Source: UBA11346 sp038203025 (lineage in GTDB: Bacteria > Planctomycetota > UBA11346). From it: 48,962 bases of DNA. A model generated the notes under the pieces. That model saw nothing but the letters and a program-made list of their open reading frames with translations, made no database searches and was not told where the DNA came from. The translations under genes were made by a program, and so were the position numbers. Shown here one piece after another: positions 1 through 9,245 of this stretch. Numbering within the stretch: the stretch's first letter is position 1; each line of letters begins with the position of its first letter. Location: the NCBI GenBank assembly GCA_038203025.1, contig JBBREK010000003.1, forward strand, positions 1 to 48,962. The letters are read 5' to 3'.

Positions 1-136
1 GATGTCGGCGCTGTCCGTCGCCGACATCGCCAGCCGCACCGGCTTTCCCGATCCCAACTATTTCAGCCGCGTCTTCGCCCGAACTTACGGCCTGCCGCCG
101 CGCGCCTATCGCACCGCTAAGGCGGTGGGCGTGTGA
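1..136 (+). CDS. AraC-family transcriptional regulator, C-terminal fragment
   Basis: Only the last 44 codons are inside the window, read from base 2 to the TGA at 134-136. They encode the second helix-turn-helix of an AraC/XylS DNA-binding domain, with the family pattern SVADIASRTGF followed by NYFSRVFARTYG and a closing PPRAYR. AraC proteins use this module to bind promoter DNA. The ligand or effector domain lies upstream of the window, so its target cannot be told. The next gene, menD, ends convergently 37 bp downstream, so the two are not in one operon. The family assignment is secure; the function is open. Confidence 0.85.
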   Translation, partial: MSALSVADIASRTGFPDPNYFSRVFARTYGLPPRAYRTAKAVGV

Positions 137-173
137 GGCTCCCACGGGAGGGTCCGCAGATTCTGCGCAGCAG

Positions 174-1775
174 TCAGACTGAGAACAGTGCGGCACGGTG
201 TGCGGCGATGCCGTCACTCTCCCGCACATCGCACTCGATCAGTCGCATGCCGGGAACCGCCAGGGCGGCCGCAAGCGCCGCGCCGCTGGTGCAGCGTACG
301 TACGGCAGGCCGAACTGGGCGGCGGCGTGCGCGAAGTCGAGGCGATGGTCGGTCCGCACCAGTTGGCGATAGCCGGGCACGCGTGACACCGGCAGGGCGT
401 CGAAGATGGCGCCGCCGCCATTGTTGAGCACGACGATGGCGCCATCCGTCCCGGCGACGAGGGCCAGCGAGTTGAGATCGTGCAGGCAGGCGAGATCGCC
501 GATCAGGCACAGCCCGCGCGTACCCAGGGCGCGGCAGGCGCCGAGAAAACTGGCGATGGTGCCATCGATGCCGTTGACGCCGCGGTTGCACAGCACCCGA
601 CGCGCGGTGGGGGCCATCATCAGATTGGCGTCGCGCACTGGCATGCTGCTGGCCAGCCACAGCAGGTCGAAGCCCGCGGCATTGCAGGCCAGGGCACTGG
701 CGGCGGTGGCGTTCCAGCCGGCGGGCGCGGGCAGGCGGTTGCTCCATTGCCGCGTCCAGTCGGCATCGGCCCGGCCGAGAGCGGCGATCAGGCGGTCGAT
801 GGCGGCCGCATCCGGATCGACCAGGCGGTGCGTCGCGCTGCCGATGAAATCCGTGTTGCGCGGACCACCCAGCACGATCTGCGGACAACGTTGGCGCCCC
901 AGCCATTCGTAACCGGCACGGGTCAGCGGCGGCGGACCGACGCGGATGATGACGTCCGGCTCGCCCGGCGGGCGGGCAACGAGCGCATAGAGTGCGTCCG
1001 GGCACGCCGCCAGATGCGGCATGTCGGGCCGCCGCAAGCCGCTGCACGCATCGGCCAGCACGGGATAGCCGGTGGTCTCAGCGAGCCGGATGACCAAGGC
1101 GGGATCGAGGCTTTCCGCCGGCCCCGCGATGATCAGGCCACGCCTGGGAGCGACGAACTCCAGCTCGTCGCAAGGCCCCGCCGACGGGCTGGAGCCCGTC
1201 GGTCCCAGGGCCGTCCCGGTGAATGGGGGCGCCGTCCACCCATCAGCGATGGGCGGTAGTGGATCACGTAACGGCACGTTGAGATGCAACGGCCGGCGGG
1301 CCTGCGAGACGGCGGCATGGATGCGCCGGCGTAGTTGCTGCAGCACAGCATCCTCGGCCACCGGCTCGTCGATCGCAAGCTCGTCGGCGAAGACGCCGAA
1401 CATGCCGCGCTGCGGCATGGTCTGCGGGGCACCGCAGCCGTGCAGCTCCAACGGCCGGTCGGCGGTGATCAGCACCAGCGGGATCCCGGCGGCATCGGCC
1501 TCGCACGCTGCGGGCAGGAGGTTGGCTGCGGCGGTGCCGCTGGTCACGCACACTGCCACCGGCGCGCGCAGCGCCTTGGCCATGCCCAGGGCATGGAAGG
1601 CGGCGCCGCGCTCGTCCCAATGCATGGTCAGCCGACCGTCGAATACCGCTGCCAGGGTGAAGAGCAGCGGGCTGTTGCGCGAACCGGGGCAGCCGACGAC
1701 GTGGCGGCAACCGGCCTCGGCGAGAGCTTCGGCTAGACAGCGACCCCAGAGCGCGTTGAGATTGGGATCGTTCAT
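174..1775 (-). CDS. menD: MenD, SEPHCHC synthase (menaquinone biosynthesis)
   Basis: Thiamine-diphosphate enzyme that joins 2-oxoglutarate and isochorismate, the first committed carboligation of menaquinone synthesis. The 533-residue product shows the MenD start motif GCPGSRNSPL at about 28-37, the cofactor-activating glutamate in DERGAAF (E55), the CVTSGTAAANLLPA segment at 76-89 and the ThDP/Mg motif running from GDLACLHDLNS (about 426) to NNGGG. The E. coli enzyme is about 556 residues, so the length is normal. The reading frame stays open upstream to 1913, but those codons lie in an intergenic repeat; the ATG at 1775 starts where family homology starts. It lies downstream of menF on the same strand, separated by that repeat, which supports the call. 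Confidence 0.93.
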   Translation of the reverse strand: MNDPNLNALWGRCLAEALAEAGCRHVVGCPGSRNSPLLFTLAAVFDGRLTMHWDERGAAFHALGMAKALRAPVAVCVTSGTAAANLLPAACEADAAGIPLVLITADRPLELHGCGAPQTMPQRGMFGVFADELAIDEPVAEDAVLQQLRRRIHAAVSQARRPLHLNVPLRDPLPPIADGWTAPPFTGTALGPTGSSPSAGPCDELEFVAPRRGLIIAGPAESLDPALVIRLAETTGYPVLADACSGLRRPDMPHLAACPDALYALVARPPGEPDVIIRVGPPPLTRAGYEWLGRQRCPQIVLGGPRNTDFIGSATHRLVDPDAAAIDRLIAALGRADADWTRQWSNRLPAPAGWNATAASALACNAAGFDLLWLASSMPVRDANLMMAPTARRVLCNRGVNGIDGTIASFLGACRALGTRGLCLIGDLACLHDLNSLALVAGTDGAIVVLNNGGGAIFDALPVSRVPGYRQLVRTDHRLDFAHAAAQFGLPYVRCTSGAALAAALAVPGMRLIECDVRESDGIAAHRAALFSV

Positions 1776-1780
1776 GATTC

Positions 1781-1920
1781 GGCCGCCGAGCGGCGGTGGG
1801 CGGATACGATGGGCGAAGCCCATCCGCCCACGGTTGCGGAGCGCACGCGACGGAACCGAGCCGCGACAAAGACCGTGGGGGCAGGCCCGCAGGGCCGTGG
1901 GGGCGAAGCCCACAAGCCGA
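1781..1920. repeat. Hairpin-rich intergenic repeat, copy A
   Basis: This segment fills the gap between menF and menD. It matches the units at 25441-25827 and, more loosely, 22928-23058. Its first part folds into a nested stem: TGGGCGGAT pairs with ATCCGCCCA, and inside it GGGC pairs with GCCC around a GAA loop. A second stem (CGGTTGCG with CGGAACCG, one mismatch) and a G-rich third stem follow. It has the same orientation as all other copies in the window. It contains no plausible gene; the open frames through it are by-products of its composition. Confidence 0.8.
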
Positions 1921-1925
1921 AAGCG

Positions 1926-3100
1926 TCAGGCATGGCCGATACGTAAGCTGTGGCGGATCAGCTGCAGCTTGAGTTCCGTCTCCTCGTACTCGAGCTCTGG
2001 GACAGAGGTCTCGACCACACCGCAGCCGGCGAAAACGCGGGCCAGCTTGCGATCAGGCGACAGCAGTGCGCCGCGCAGCGGCACGATCGCGCGACAGGAA
2101 TCTGGTGCCAGCCAGCCGAGCGACCCGCAGTAAAGGCCACGCCGCAGCCGCTCGTGCCGCGCCAGCCAGCTGGCGGCGGCAGCGGCGGGCAGGCCGCAGG
2201 TCGCCGGTGTCGGATGCAGGGCGGCGATGACGTCGAGGTAGTCGGGATAGGCCAGCTCGGCGGCGATGCGCGTCTCCAGATGATATATGCCGCCGCAACG
2301 GCGCGGATGCGGGCTGGCCTCGACCGCGAACGGCCGGCAGCGTGGGCGCAGGCCGGCGACGAGATGCTCGACCACTAGGCCGTGTTCCTTGCGCTCCTTG
2401 GTGCTGGCGACCAGGGCAGATATGCGCGCTGCATCGACCTCTTCGTCGTCGCTGGCAGCGCAGGTACCGGCCAGGGCGTGGGTCTCGATGACGTGCCCGC
2501 GTGCGGCCAGCAGCAGCTCGGGGGTGGCGCCGAGGAAGAGGCCGCCATCCGGCAGATCCTGGGCGTAGACACAGGCACCGATGCCGGCGTTGGCCTTCAG
2601 TCGCGCCAGGGCGATGTCGTCGCGATGCTGCTCTGGCAGATGATGATCGACCGCCCGCGCCACCACCACCTTGCGGAAGGCGCCGTCGCGGATCAGACCG
2701 GCCGCGTCCTCGACCATGTCGCGGAATCCACCCGGCGTATGCGGCCAGGGCGCCGCCTCGCTGCGGGCTGGCGAAAGCATCGCACCCTCGACCTGATCGA
2801 GGGTGATGCCATCACGCTCGATGCGCAACCGCGACGGCAGCCACAGCCGCGCACCTGGCACCGCGCCCCACGGCGAACCGTCGGGACCAGCATCCTCGAA
2901 GGCGAGCGCGCCCATCACATAGGGCAGGGCACCGCGCTGGCCTTCCAGGCATCCCAGCGCCCGGGCCAGACGCATACCCCGCCCCGGACCACTGGCTTCG
3001 GCCTCCCAGGCCACGCCCTCGGCGAGAACGACGCCGGCATCGTCCCACAGCAGCGTGCGCGGGAAGGCGGCTTCGCTCCAGGCGAGGATGGGATCGACGA

Positions 3101-3104
<4 letters not shown>
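1926..3104 (-). CDS. menF: Isochorismate synthase (MenF family)
   Basis: Chorismate-binding enzyme that isomerises chorismate to isochorismate, the substrate of the adjacent MenD. In the 392-residue product the chorismate-binding core spans roughly 125-385. Visible landmarks are GAFRKVVVAR (the lysine near 145 matches the general base of the family), LGATPELLL near 191, STKERKEHGLVVEHL at 234-248, LHPTPATCGLP at 296-306, and the metal-binding tail AGCGVVETS to EYEETELK at 359-379. The ATG overlaps the stop codon of rny by four bases (ATGA), so the two are probably translationally coupled. Anthranilate or aminodeoxychorismate synthase component I is less likely given menD next door. Confidence 0.9.
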
Positions 3105-4717
<1,613 letters not shown>

Positions 4718-4773
4718 GAGCCGTACACGATAGGCCCTGTCCCCAAGCCACCAAGCCCCCAGGACCGTGAGCT

Positions 4774-6159
4774 TCAGCCGGTGAGGATGTGGCTGCCCCA
4801 AGGCTCTAGATCGACGTAGAGGCTGTCCCCGTCGCGCTCGAAGACGCTGCCGTCGCGCACCTCGGTGAAGTGCTGGCGCCCACCCCAGCCATGGTGGACC
4901 AGGCCCTGGCTACGCCGGTCGGACCAGTTGACCACGGTCAGGAGGCGCTGGCCGCCGCCCTCCCACCGCCAGGTCAGCAGGTCACGGTGACTGTGGTTGT
5001 CGGGCCAGCCGCTGGTCTCCAGGTGGCGCCAGGAGCCGTCCATGGCCGGTAGCCGGCGCAGGCGCAGCAGGGTGCGCCAGCGGGCGCGCTCGGCGGCGTC
5101 CTCGGGCTCGCGCCCGCCCTTGGCCAGCGTCACCGGCACGCGCAGACGCTGACCGTGCTCCTGGCCGGCGTGGAACAGCCAGGTGCCAGGCAGGGTGGCG
5201 AGGACGGCGGCGGCGGCTCGGCGGCGCGGCTCGGGGAAGGAGACGGCGCAACGCGGCTCATCGTGGTTCTCGAGGAAGCGCACGGTGCAGGCCGAGGCGT
5301 GGGCGTGATCACGCACCGCCTGGGCGTCGCCGCCGGCCAGGGCGTCGTACAGTTCCTTGTCGTAGGCGCTGTCGAAGCCCTGGTGCAGCAGGTCACGTTC
5401 GCGGCCCCAGTAGCCTTCAGCAATGGCACCGAAGCCGGTGGCGCGCCGGCGCGCCGCACCGAGGACCTCGCGCCAGTAGCCCTCATGACGGGCCGGCGCC
5501 GTACGTCCGCCCCAGGTACGGGCGAGGACGTCCGGCAGCGCGAGCATGGCCATGTCGCAGCGTACGCCGTCGCATAGGCGGGCCAGACGGGCGAGCTGCT
5601 CGCCAGCCGCCGCGCGCAGTCCCGGATGGTTGAGGTCCAACTGCACGGTGTCCGGCCAGGCCGGGAAGTACGGATCACGGCCGTTGGCAACCAGCCGGCC
5701 GTCGACGCGCAGACTGTCGACGCCCTCGCCGCCTGGCACCGCCCAGCGCACCCACAGATGGTCAGGGGCGACGTGGTTGGGGATCCAGTCGAGCCACAGG
5801 CCGAGGCGATGCCGTTCCATGGCGATGCGCGCGGTGGCCAGGGCCTGGTCGCCACCGAAGCGCGGATCGACACGCCACGACCGCACTGCATACGCCGAGC
5901 CGCAGACGTCCTGCTTGTCGGCCCAGCCCAGGGCGGCGCGGTCGGCGGCGAAGGCCGGATGCTTGCGCGCGATGCCGGCCGCGATCGGGCTGCGTTCCCA
6001 CACCCCCATCAGCCAGATGGCGTCGGCGCCCAGATCAGCGATCTCGGCCCAGCAGCGGTCGGGCACGCTGTCGAGCGCCACCGGGCGGCGCAGACGCGCA
6101 GTCAGGTCGTCGAGCCAGGCGGCGCAGTCGATCTCGTAGAGCACCCGGGGCGTCGGCAT
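4774..6159 (-). CDS. Alpha-amylase family (GH13) glycoside hydrolase
   Basis: The 461-residue product carries all catalytic signatures of a GH13 (beta/alpha)8 barrel. Region I is LDWIPNH at 123-129, region II GVRCDMAM with the nucleophile D202, region III IAEGYWG with the acid/base E248, and region IV ENHDEP with the transition-state Asp D300. It should act on alpha-glucosidic linkages; the exact substrate cannot be read. No signal peptide is seen, so it is probably cytoplasmic. The start ATG at 6159 was chosen because homology begins there and because the very long upstream open frame runs antisense through the divergent gene at 6262. It is probably the first gene of the run leading to rny, menF and menD. 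Confidence 0.88.
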   Translation of the reverse strand: MPTPRVLYEIDCAAWLDDLTARLRRPVALDSVPDRCWAEIADLGADAIWLMGVWERSPIAAGIARKHPAFAADRAALGWADKQDVCGSAYAVRSWRVDPRFGGDQALATARIAMERHRLGLWLDWIPNHVAPDHLWVRWAVPGGEGVDSLRVDGRLVANGRDPYFPAWPDTVQLDLNHPGLRAAAGEQLARLARLCDGVRCDMAMLALPDVLARTWGGRTAPARHEGYWREVLGAARRRATGFGAIAEGYWGRERDLLHQGFDSAYDKELYDALAGGDAQAVRDHAHASACTVRFLENHDEPRCAVSFPEPRRRAAAAVLATLPGTWLFHAGQEHGQRLRVPVTLAKGGREPEDAAERARWRTLLRLRRLPAMDGSWRHLETSGWPDNHSHRDLLTWRWEGGGQRLLTVVNWSDRRSQGLVHHGWGGRQHFTEVRDGSVFERDGDSLYVDLEPWGSHILTG

Positions 6160-6182
6160 GATCAGAGCAGTATCGGCGATGG

Positions 6183-6206
6183 CCGGGCAGGTCCATCCCT
6201 GCCCGG
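6183..6206. promoter_or_regulatory. Perfect 9-bp inverted repeat between divergent genes
   Basis: CCGGGCAGG at 6183-6191 and CCTGCCCGG at 6198-6206 flank the six-base spacer TCCATC. It lies in the 102-bp gap between the start codons of the GH13 gene and the large 937-residue gene. This could be an operator shared by both genes or a hairpin in the leader of the plus-strand gene. No bound factor can be named. Confidence 0.45.
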
Positions 6207-6261
6207 TCGGCCTCCGACAAGAGGCGCTGGAGGCGGCTGCGCCATCCGGCAGGCTGCGCCA

Positions 6262-9075
6262 GTGAGCAACGACCAGCCGGCCAGCGCCAATTCCGGACGC
6301 CGCCCCATCGCCCGCAGTCCGGCCCGGATCTGGCCCCGCCTCGGCCCCACACTGCTGAACACCGCGCTCGGCCAAGCCGACCAGGCGAGCCTGGCGCGCG
6401 CCCAGCGATCCCTGTGCAGCCCGGGTTCGCCGCTCGCCGAATGGCGACCGGAACCTGCCGAGGCTGGCGCCCTGAAGCAGGCCAATGCCGCGGTCAGCCG
6501 GCTGGTCGCGCGCGGCCCGCGCGCCGACCAGCGCGCCTGGGACGATCTCGAAGATGCCTTTCAGCAGGCGCCGGCCGAACGCTGGAGCGAACTGCGTGCC
6601 GCCGCCCTCGCCTGGCTGGCCGAACGTGGCCTGAGGCCCGGTGGCGTCGCGTTGCCACCAGCGCCGATTACAGCGCCAGCCTCTGCCGTCGCGCTGCCCG
6701 CCGCGGCTGCCGACGCCTGGGCCCGACTGGTGCCGCGTCTGATCGAGTCGGCCCGGGCTGGCCGCACCGGCGAGGCCCAGCGCGGCATCTGCGATCACTA
6801 CGCCCGCAAGGGCTGGAACCCCGGCGAGCTTGCCACCTGGCTGCCGTCGCCCAGCGATCTCGATCACCTGCTCTCGGCCGAAACGCTGCGCAAGCACCTC
6901 TTCTCCTCGCCACCCGGACAGCAGGCCCTGCTCGCCGGCGAGTTCCTCGCCCAGGTGCAGCAGGTCTCCTGCCACGCCGCACAGTTGCTGGCACTGGCCC
7001 GGGCCTATCTCGACGGCCATCGCATCGGCGCGCCGCAGCAGGGTCGCGGCCGTGGTGGTGGTGGTGGCGGTGGAAGTGGAAGCGGAAGCGGAGGCGGAGG
7101 TGGTGGCGGCGGACGACGCGGTGGCAGCCGACGTGGCGGCCGGGGACGGCGACGCGGCGATGGTGAACCGGCGATGCTGGTGCCGTCCTCGCCAATCGAA
7201 CGCGCCGACTTCGTCCTCACCAGCGACACTATCGCGATCTACATCGACGAGGTCGAGCTGGGCACTGCCCACGGCGCCATCGCCGGCATCGTGTGGAACG
7301 GTGCCGAGCCGGACCATCGCGCCCTGTCGCACATCGGCACGCACCGGCGCTCGCCAGAACCACTGCGCGAACTGCTCGGCTGCGCCAAGGCCTTCCCCTT
7401 CCTGGTGCCGGTGCGCGGCGCGGCCGGCGCCCCGGCCCGCTACCTGCCGATGGTGCGCACGGCGCTGCAGCTGCTGCTCGGTTGGCTGCTGCCGCTGCCC
7501 AATCGACAGACCCGCGTGCTGGTCTTCCTCGAACGCTATGGCGAGTACGACCCGGGCGACGACCTGACCCCCTACTTCGCCGGCGCCCTCGACGAATCGC
7601 GAGTCGACTTCCCCGAACGCTTCGCCCCCTGGCGCCTGGCCCAGGTCGGCTGGGAAGGCAAGAGCTTCGGCTACATCCCGTGGGGCGATCTGGTCGGCTA
7701 CTGGTACCTGGCCCGAGTCGTGCGCGGCGAGCGCTTCGGCGGCCACGACTGCACCAAGCTGCCTGGCTACATGCCGGTCGACGGTGACGGCTACCGCCGC
7801 ATCCGCGCTGCCAGCCGTATCGCCGGCACCCCGGCGGTCGAAGAACTGCTTGATGTGGCGCGCGACCTCGCCGGCACTGAACTCGGCCGGCTGGTGCTGC
7901 GCTCCGCTGCCGGCGCCGTCGCCAGCGACAGCACGCTGCAGGAGCGCCTGCTCGAAGCCCTGGAACGGCGTCGACGCGACGGCGATCCGCGTCTGCTGCG
8001 GCCGCAAGAGGCGGCGGTGCGCAGCCTGATCGGCGAGCTGGCTGCCGATGCACCGCTACGCGTCCGCCTGCTCGCCATCGGCCTGGGCCTCGGTTCCGGC
8101 GACCTCGACCGTGCGGCCTCTGCCGCCGAGGCCTTCGCCACCGCCCGGCCGCGCGCCCTGCTGCTCGACCGCGAGTTGGTCGCCCGCCTCGACCAGGCGC
8201 AGGCCGCCGCGGAATCCGACCGCTTCCTCTTTGCCGTCGCCGGCAAGCGCCTGGAAGCAGTGCGCGCGGATCCCGCCTTCCCCTACCTGACGCCAGCGGC
8301 GCGAGCCCGGTTGCTGGCCGTACACGGCCGCGTCCTCGGCACCGATGGCCGCCACGAGGAGGCCGACGAGAGCTTCACCGCCGCCCTGGCCCTGGTCGCC
8401 GACGACCCCGGCCTGGCCGATGCGCCGCGCCAGCGCGAGCATGAGCGCATCGCCTGCTGGCGGGCGATGAACGCGCTCGACGGCCGCCTCGCCGATGGAC
8501 TGCCGCGCCTAGCCGAGGCGCTCAACAAGTCCGCCGCCAACGCAGCCGTGCCGCTGGCCACGGTGTCAGGCGAAGCCGCCGAGACAGTGCGCGCCCTGCA
8601 TCACCTGCTGCTGCGCAGCCTGTGGTTCCACGGCGCCGACGAGGCCGCCGAGGACGCCTATCTCGACGCCTACGACGCCTGGGGCGAGCTGCCGGCGCAG
8701 CATCCCGGCCAGCTGGCGGGCTGCTACCGCGCCCTGCTGCTGTGGCGCGACGATGCCGACGAAGAAGCGGTCGCCGCCGCCTTCCACGAAGCGTTGGCTG
8801 GTTCGACCGAAGAGGGCCGTGGGCCGCTGCAGCGCCTGACCACCGCCGTCGTCGCAGTCGTGGCCTGGGCCTGTGTCTCCGAGGAATCCTTCTGCGACCT
8901 CGCCGAACGCGAACTGGCCGCCGCGGAAAGCTCCGGCGAAGGTTACGCCGAGGCGGCGCAGGAACTACGCGCCGCCCTCGCCGCCGTCGACGAACTGCCC
9001 GAGGACGCCGAGCCGGAAGCGATGGAGGCAATCGCCGACCGCGCGATCACCGCGCTGCCGGCGTCGTGGCACTGA
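6262..9075 (+). CDS. Large multidomain protein: DUF3800-like domain with Arg/Gly-rich linker
   Basis: I do not recognise this 937-residue protein as a whole. Residues 1-258 form an Ala-rich, mostly helical region. Residues about 259-300 are low complexity: runs of Gly, GSGSG, then an Arg/Gly tract like RGG RNA-binding segments. Residues about 318-500 resemble DUF3800 (RNase H fold): TIAIYIDEVELG supplies an acidic pair at D329/E330 after a beta strand, and FGYIPWGDLVGYWYLARV around 468-485 matches the late Asp-containing helix of that family (D476). Residues about 510-937 are helical with TPR-like units. The start is the GTG at 6262; the frame is open further upstream, but that part is antisense to the GH13 gene. 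A role on RNA is an inference from the linker and the fold. The domain call is moderate, the function unknown. Confidence 0.6.
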   Translation: MSNDQPASANSGRRPIARSPARIWPRLGPTLLNTALGQADQASLARAQRSLCSPGSPLAEWRPEPAEAGALKQANAAVSRLVARGPRADQRAWDDLEDAFQQAPAERWSELRAAALAWLAERGLRPGGVALPPAPITAPASAVALPAAAADAWARLVPRLIESARAGRTGEAQRGICDHYARKGWNPGELATWLPSPSDLDHLLSAETLRKHLFSSPPGQQALLAGEFLAQVQQVSCHAAQLLALARAYLDGHRIGAPQQGRGRGGGGGGGSGSGSGGGGGGGGRRGGSRRGGRGRRRGDGEPAMLVPSSPIERADFVLTSDTIAIYIDEVELGTAHGAIAGIVWNGAEPDHRALSHIGTHRRSPEPLRELLGCAKAFPFLVPVRGAAGAPARYLPMVRTALQLLLGWLLPLPNRQTRVLVFLERYGEYDPGDDLTPYFAGALDESRVDFPERFAPWRLAQVGWEGKSFGYIPWGDLVGYWYLARVVRGERFGGHDCTKLPGYMPVDGDGYRRIRAASRIAGTPAVEELLDVARDLAGTELGRLVLRSAAGAVASDSTLQERLLEALERRRRDGDPRLLRPQEAAVRSLIGELAADAPLRVRLLAIGLGLGSGDLDRAASAAEAFATARPRALLLDRELVARLDQAQAAAESDRFLFAVAGKRLEAVRADPAFPYLTPAARARLLAVHGRVLGTDGRHEEADESFTAALALVADDPGLADAPRQREHERIACWRAMNALDGRLADGLPRLAEALNKSAANAAVPLATVSGEAAETVRALHHLLLRSLWFHGADEAAEDAYLDAYDAWGELPAQHPGQLAGCYRALLLWRDDADEEAVAAAFHEALAGSTEEGRGPLQRLTTAVVAVVAWACVSEESFCDLAERELAAAESSGEGYAEAAQELRAALAAVDELPEDAEPEAMEAIADRAITALPASWH
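7037..7163. repeat. Simple-sequence DNA encoding the Gly/Ser/Arg linker
   Basis: Short runs of GGT, GGC and GGA codons alternate with AGT/AGC and then CGN codons, giving a near-repetitive stretch inside the large 6262-9075 gene. Repeat unit lengths are multiples of three, so slippage would lengthen or shorten the linker without shifting the frame. Confidence 0.7.
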
Positions 9076-9171
9076 TACCATGCTACGGGGCTTCGCCCGC
9101 TACGGCTGCGCGCTACAGCCCGCCATGGCCGGCGCTGCGGTGCGCTAGGCGCACGCACGTCCAGGCGTAGC

Positions 9172-9242
9172 GCCCGCGTAGCGGGCCGTAGCGCGATTTA
9201 AACGAGCCGAAGCGCGCAGCCGTAGCGCGAGTGAAACGAGCC
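9172..9242. repeat. Short hairpin and 34-bp-spaced direct repeat at a convergent gene end
   Basis: The 170-bp gap after the large plus-strand gene carries a perfect six-base stem (GCCCGC, GTA loop, GCGGGC at 9172-9186). It also holds two copies of a 23-bp repeat beginning CCGTAGCGCGA and ending AAACGAGCC, at 9186-9208 and 9220-9242, differing at two positions. The second copy ends three bases before the tamA stop codon. It could act as a bidirectional terminator, but there is no T-tract. I see no gene in the gap. Confidence 0.5.
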
Positions 9243-9245
9243 TCA

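Noticed and set aside
1781..1913. N-terminal extension of MenD (46 codons)
   Set aside because: The extension is translated repeat DNA; MenD homology begins at the ATG at 1775.
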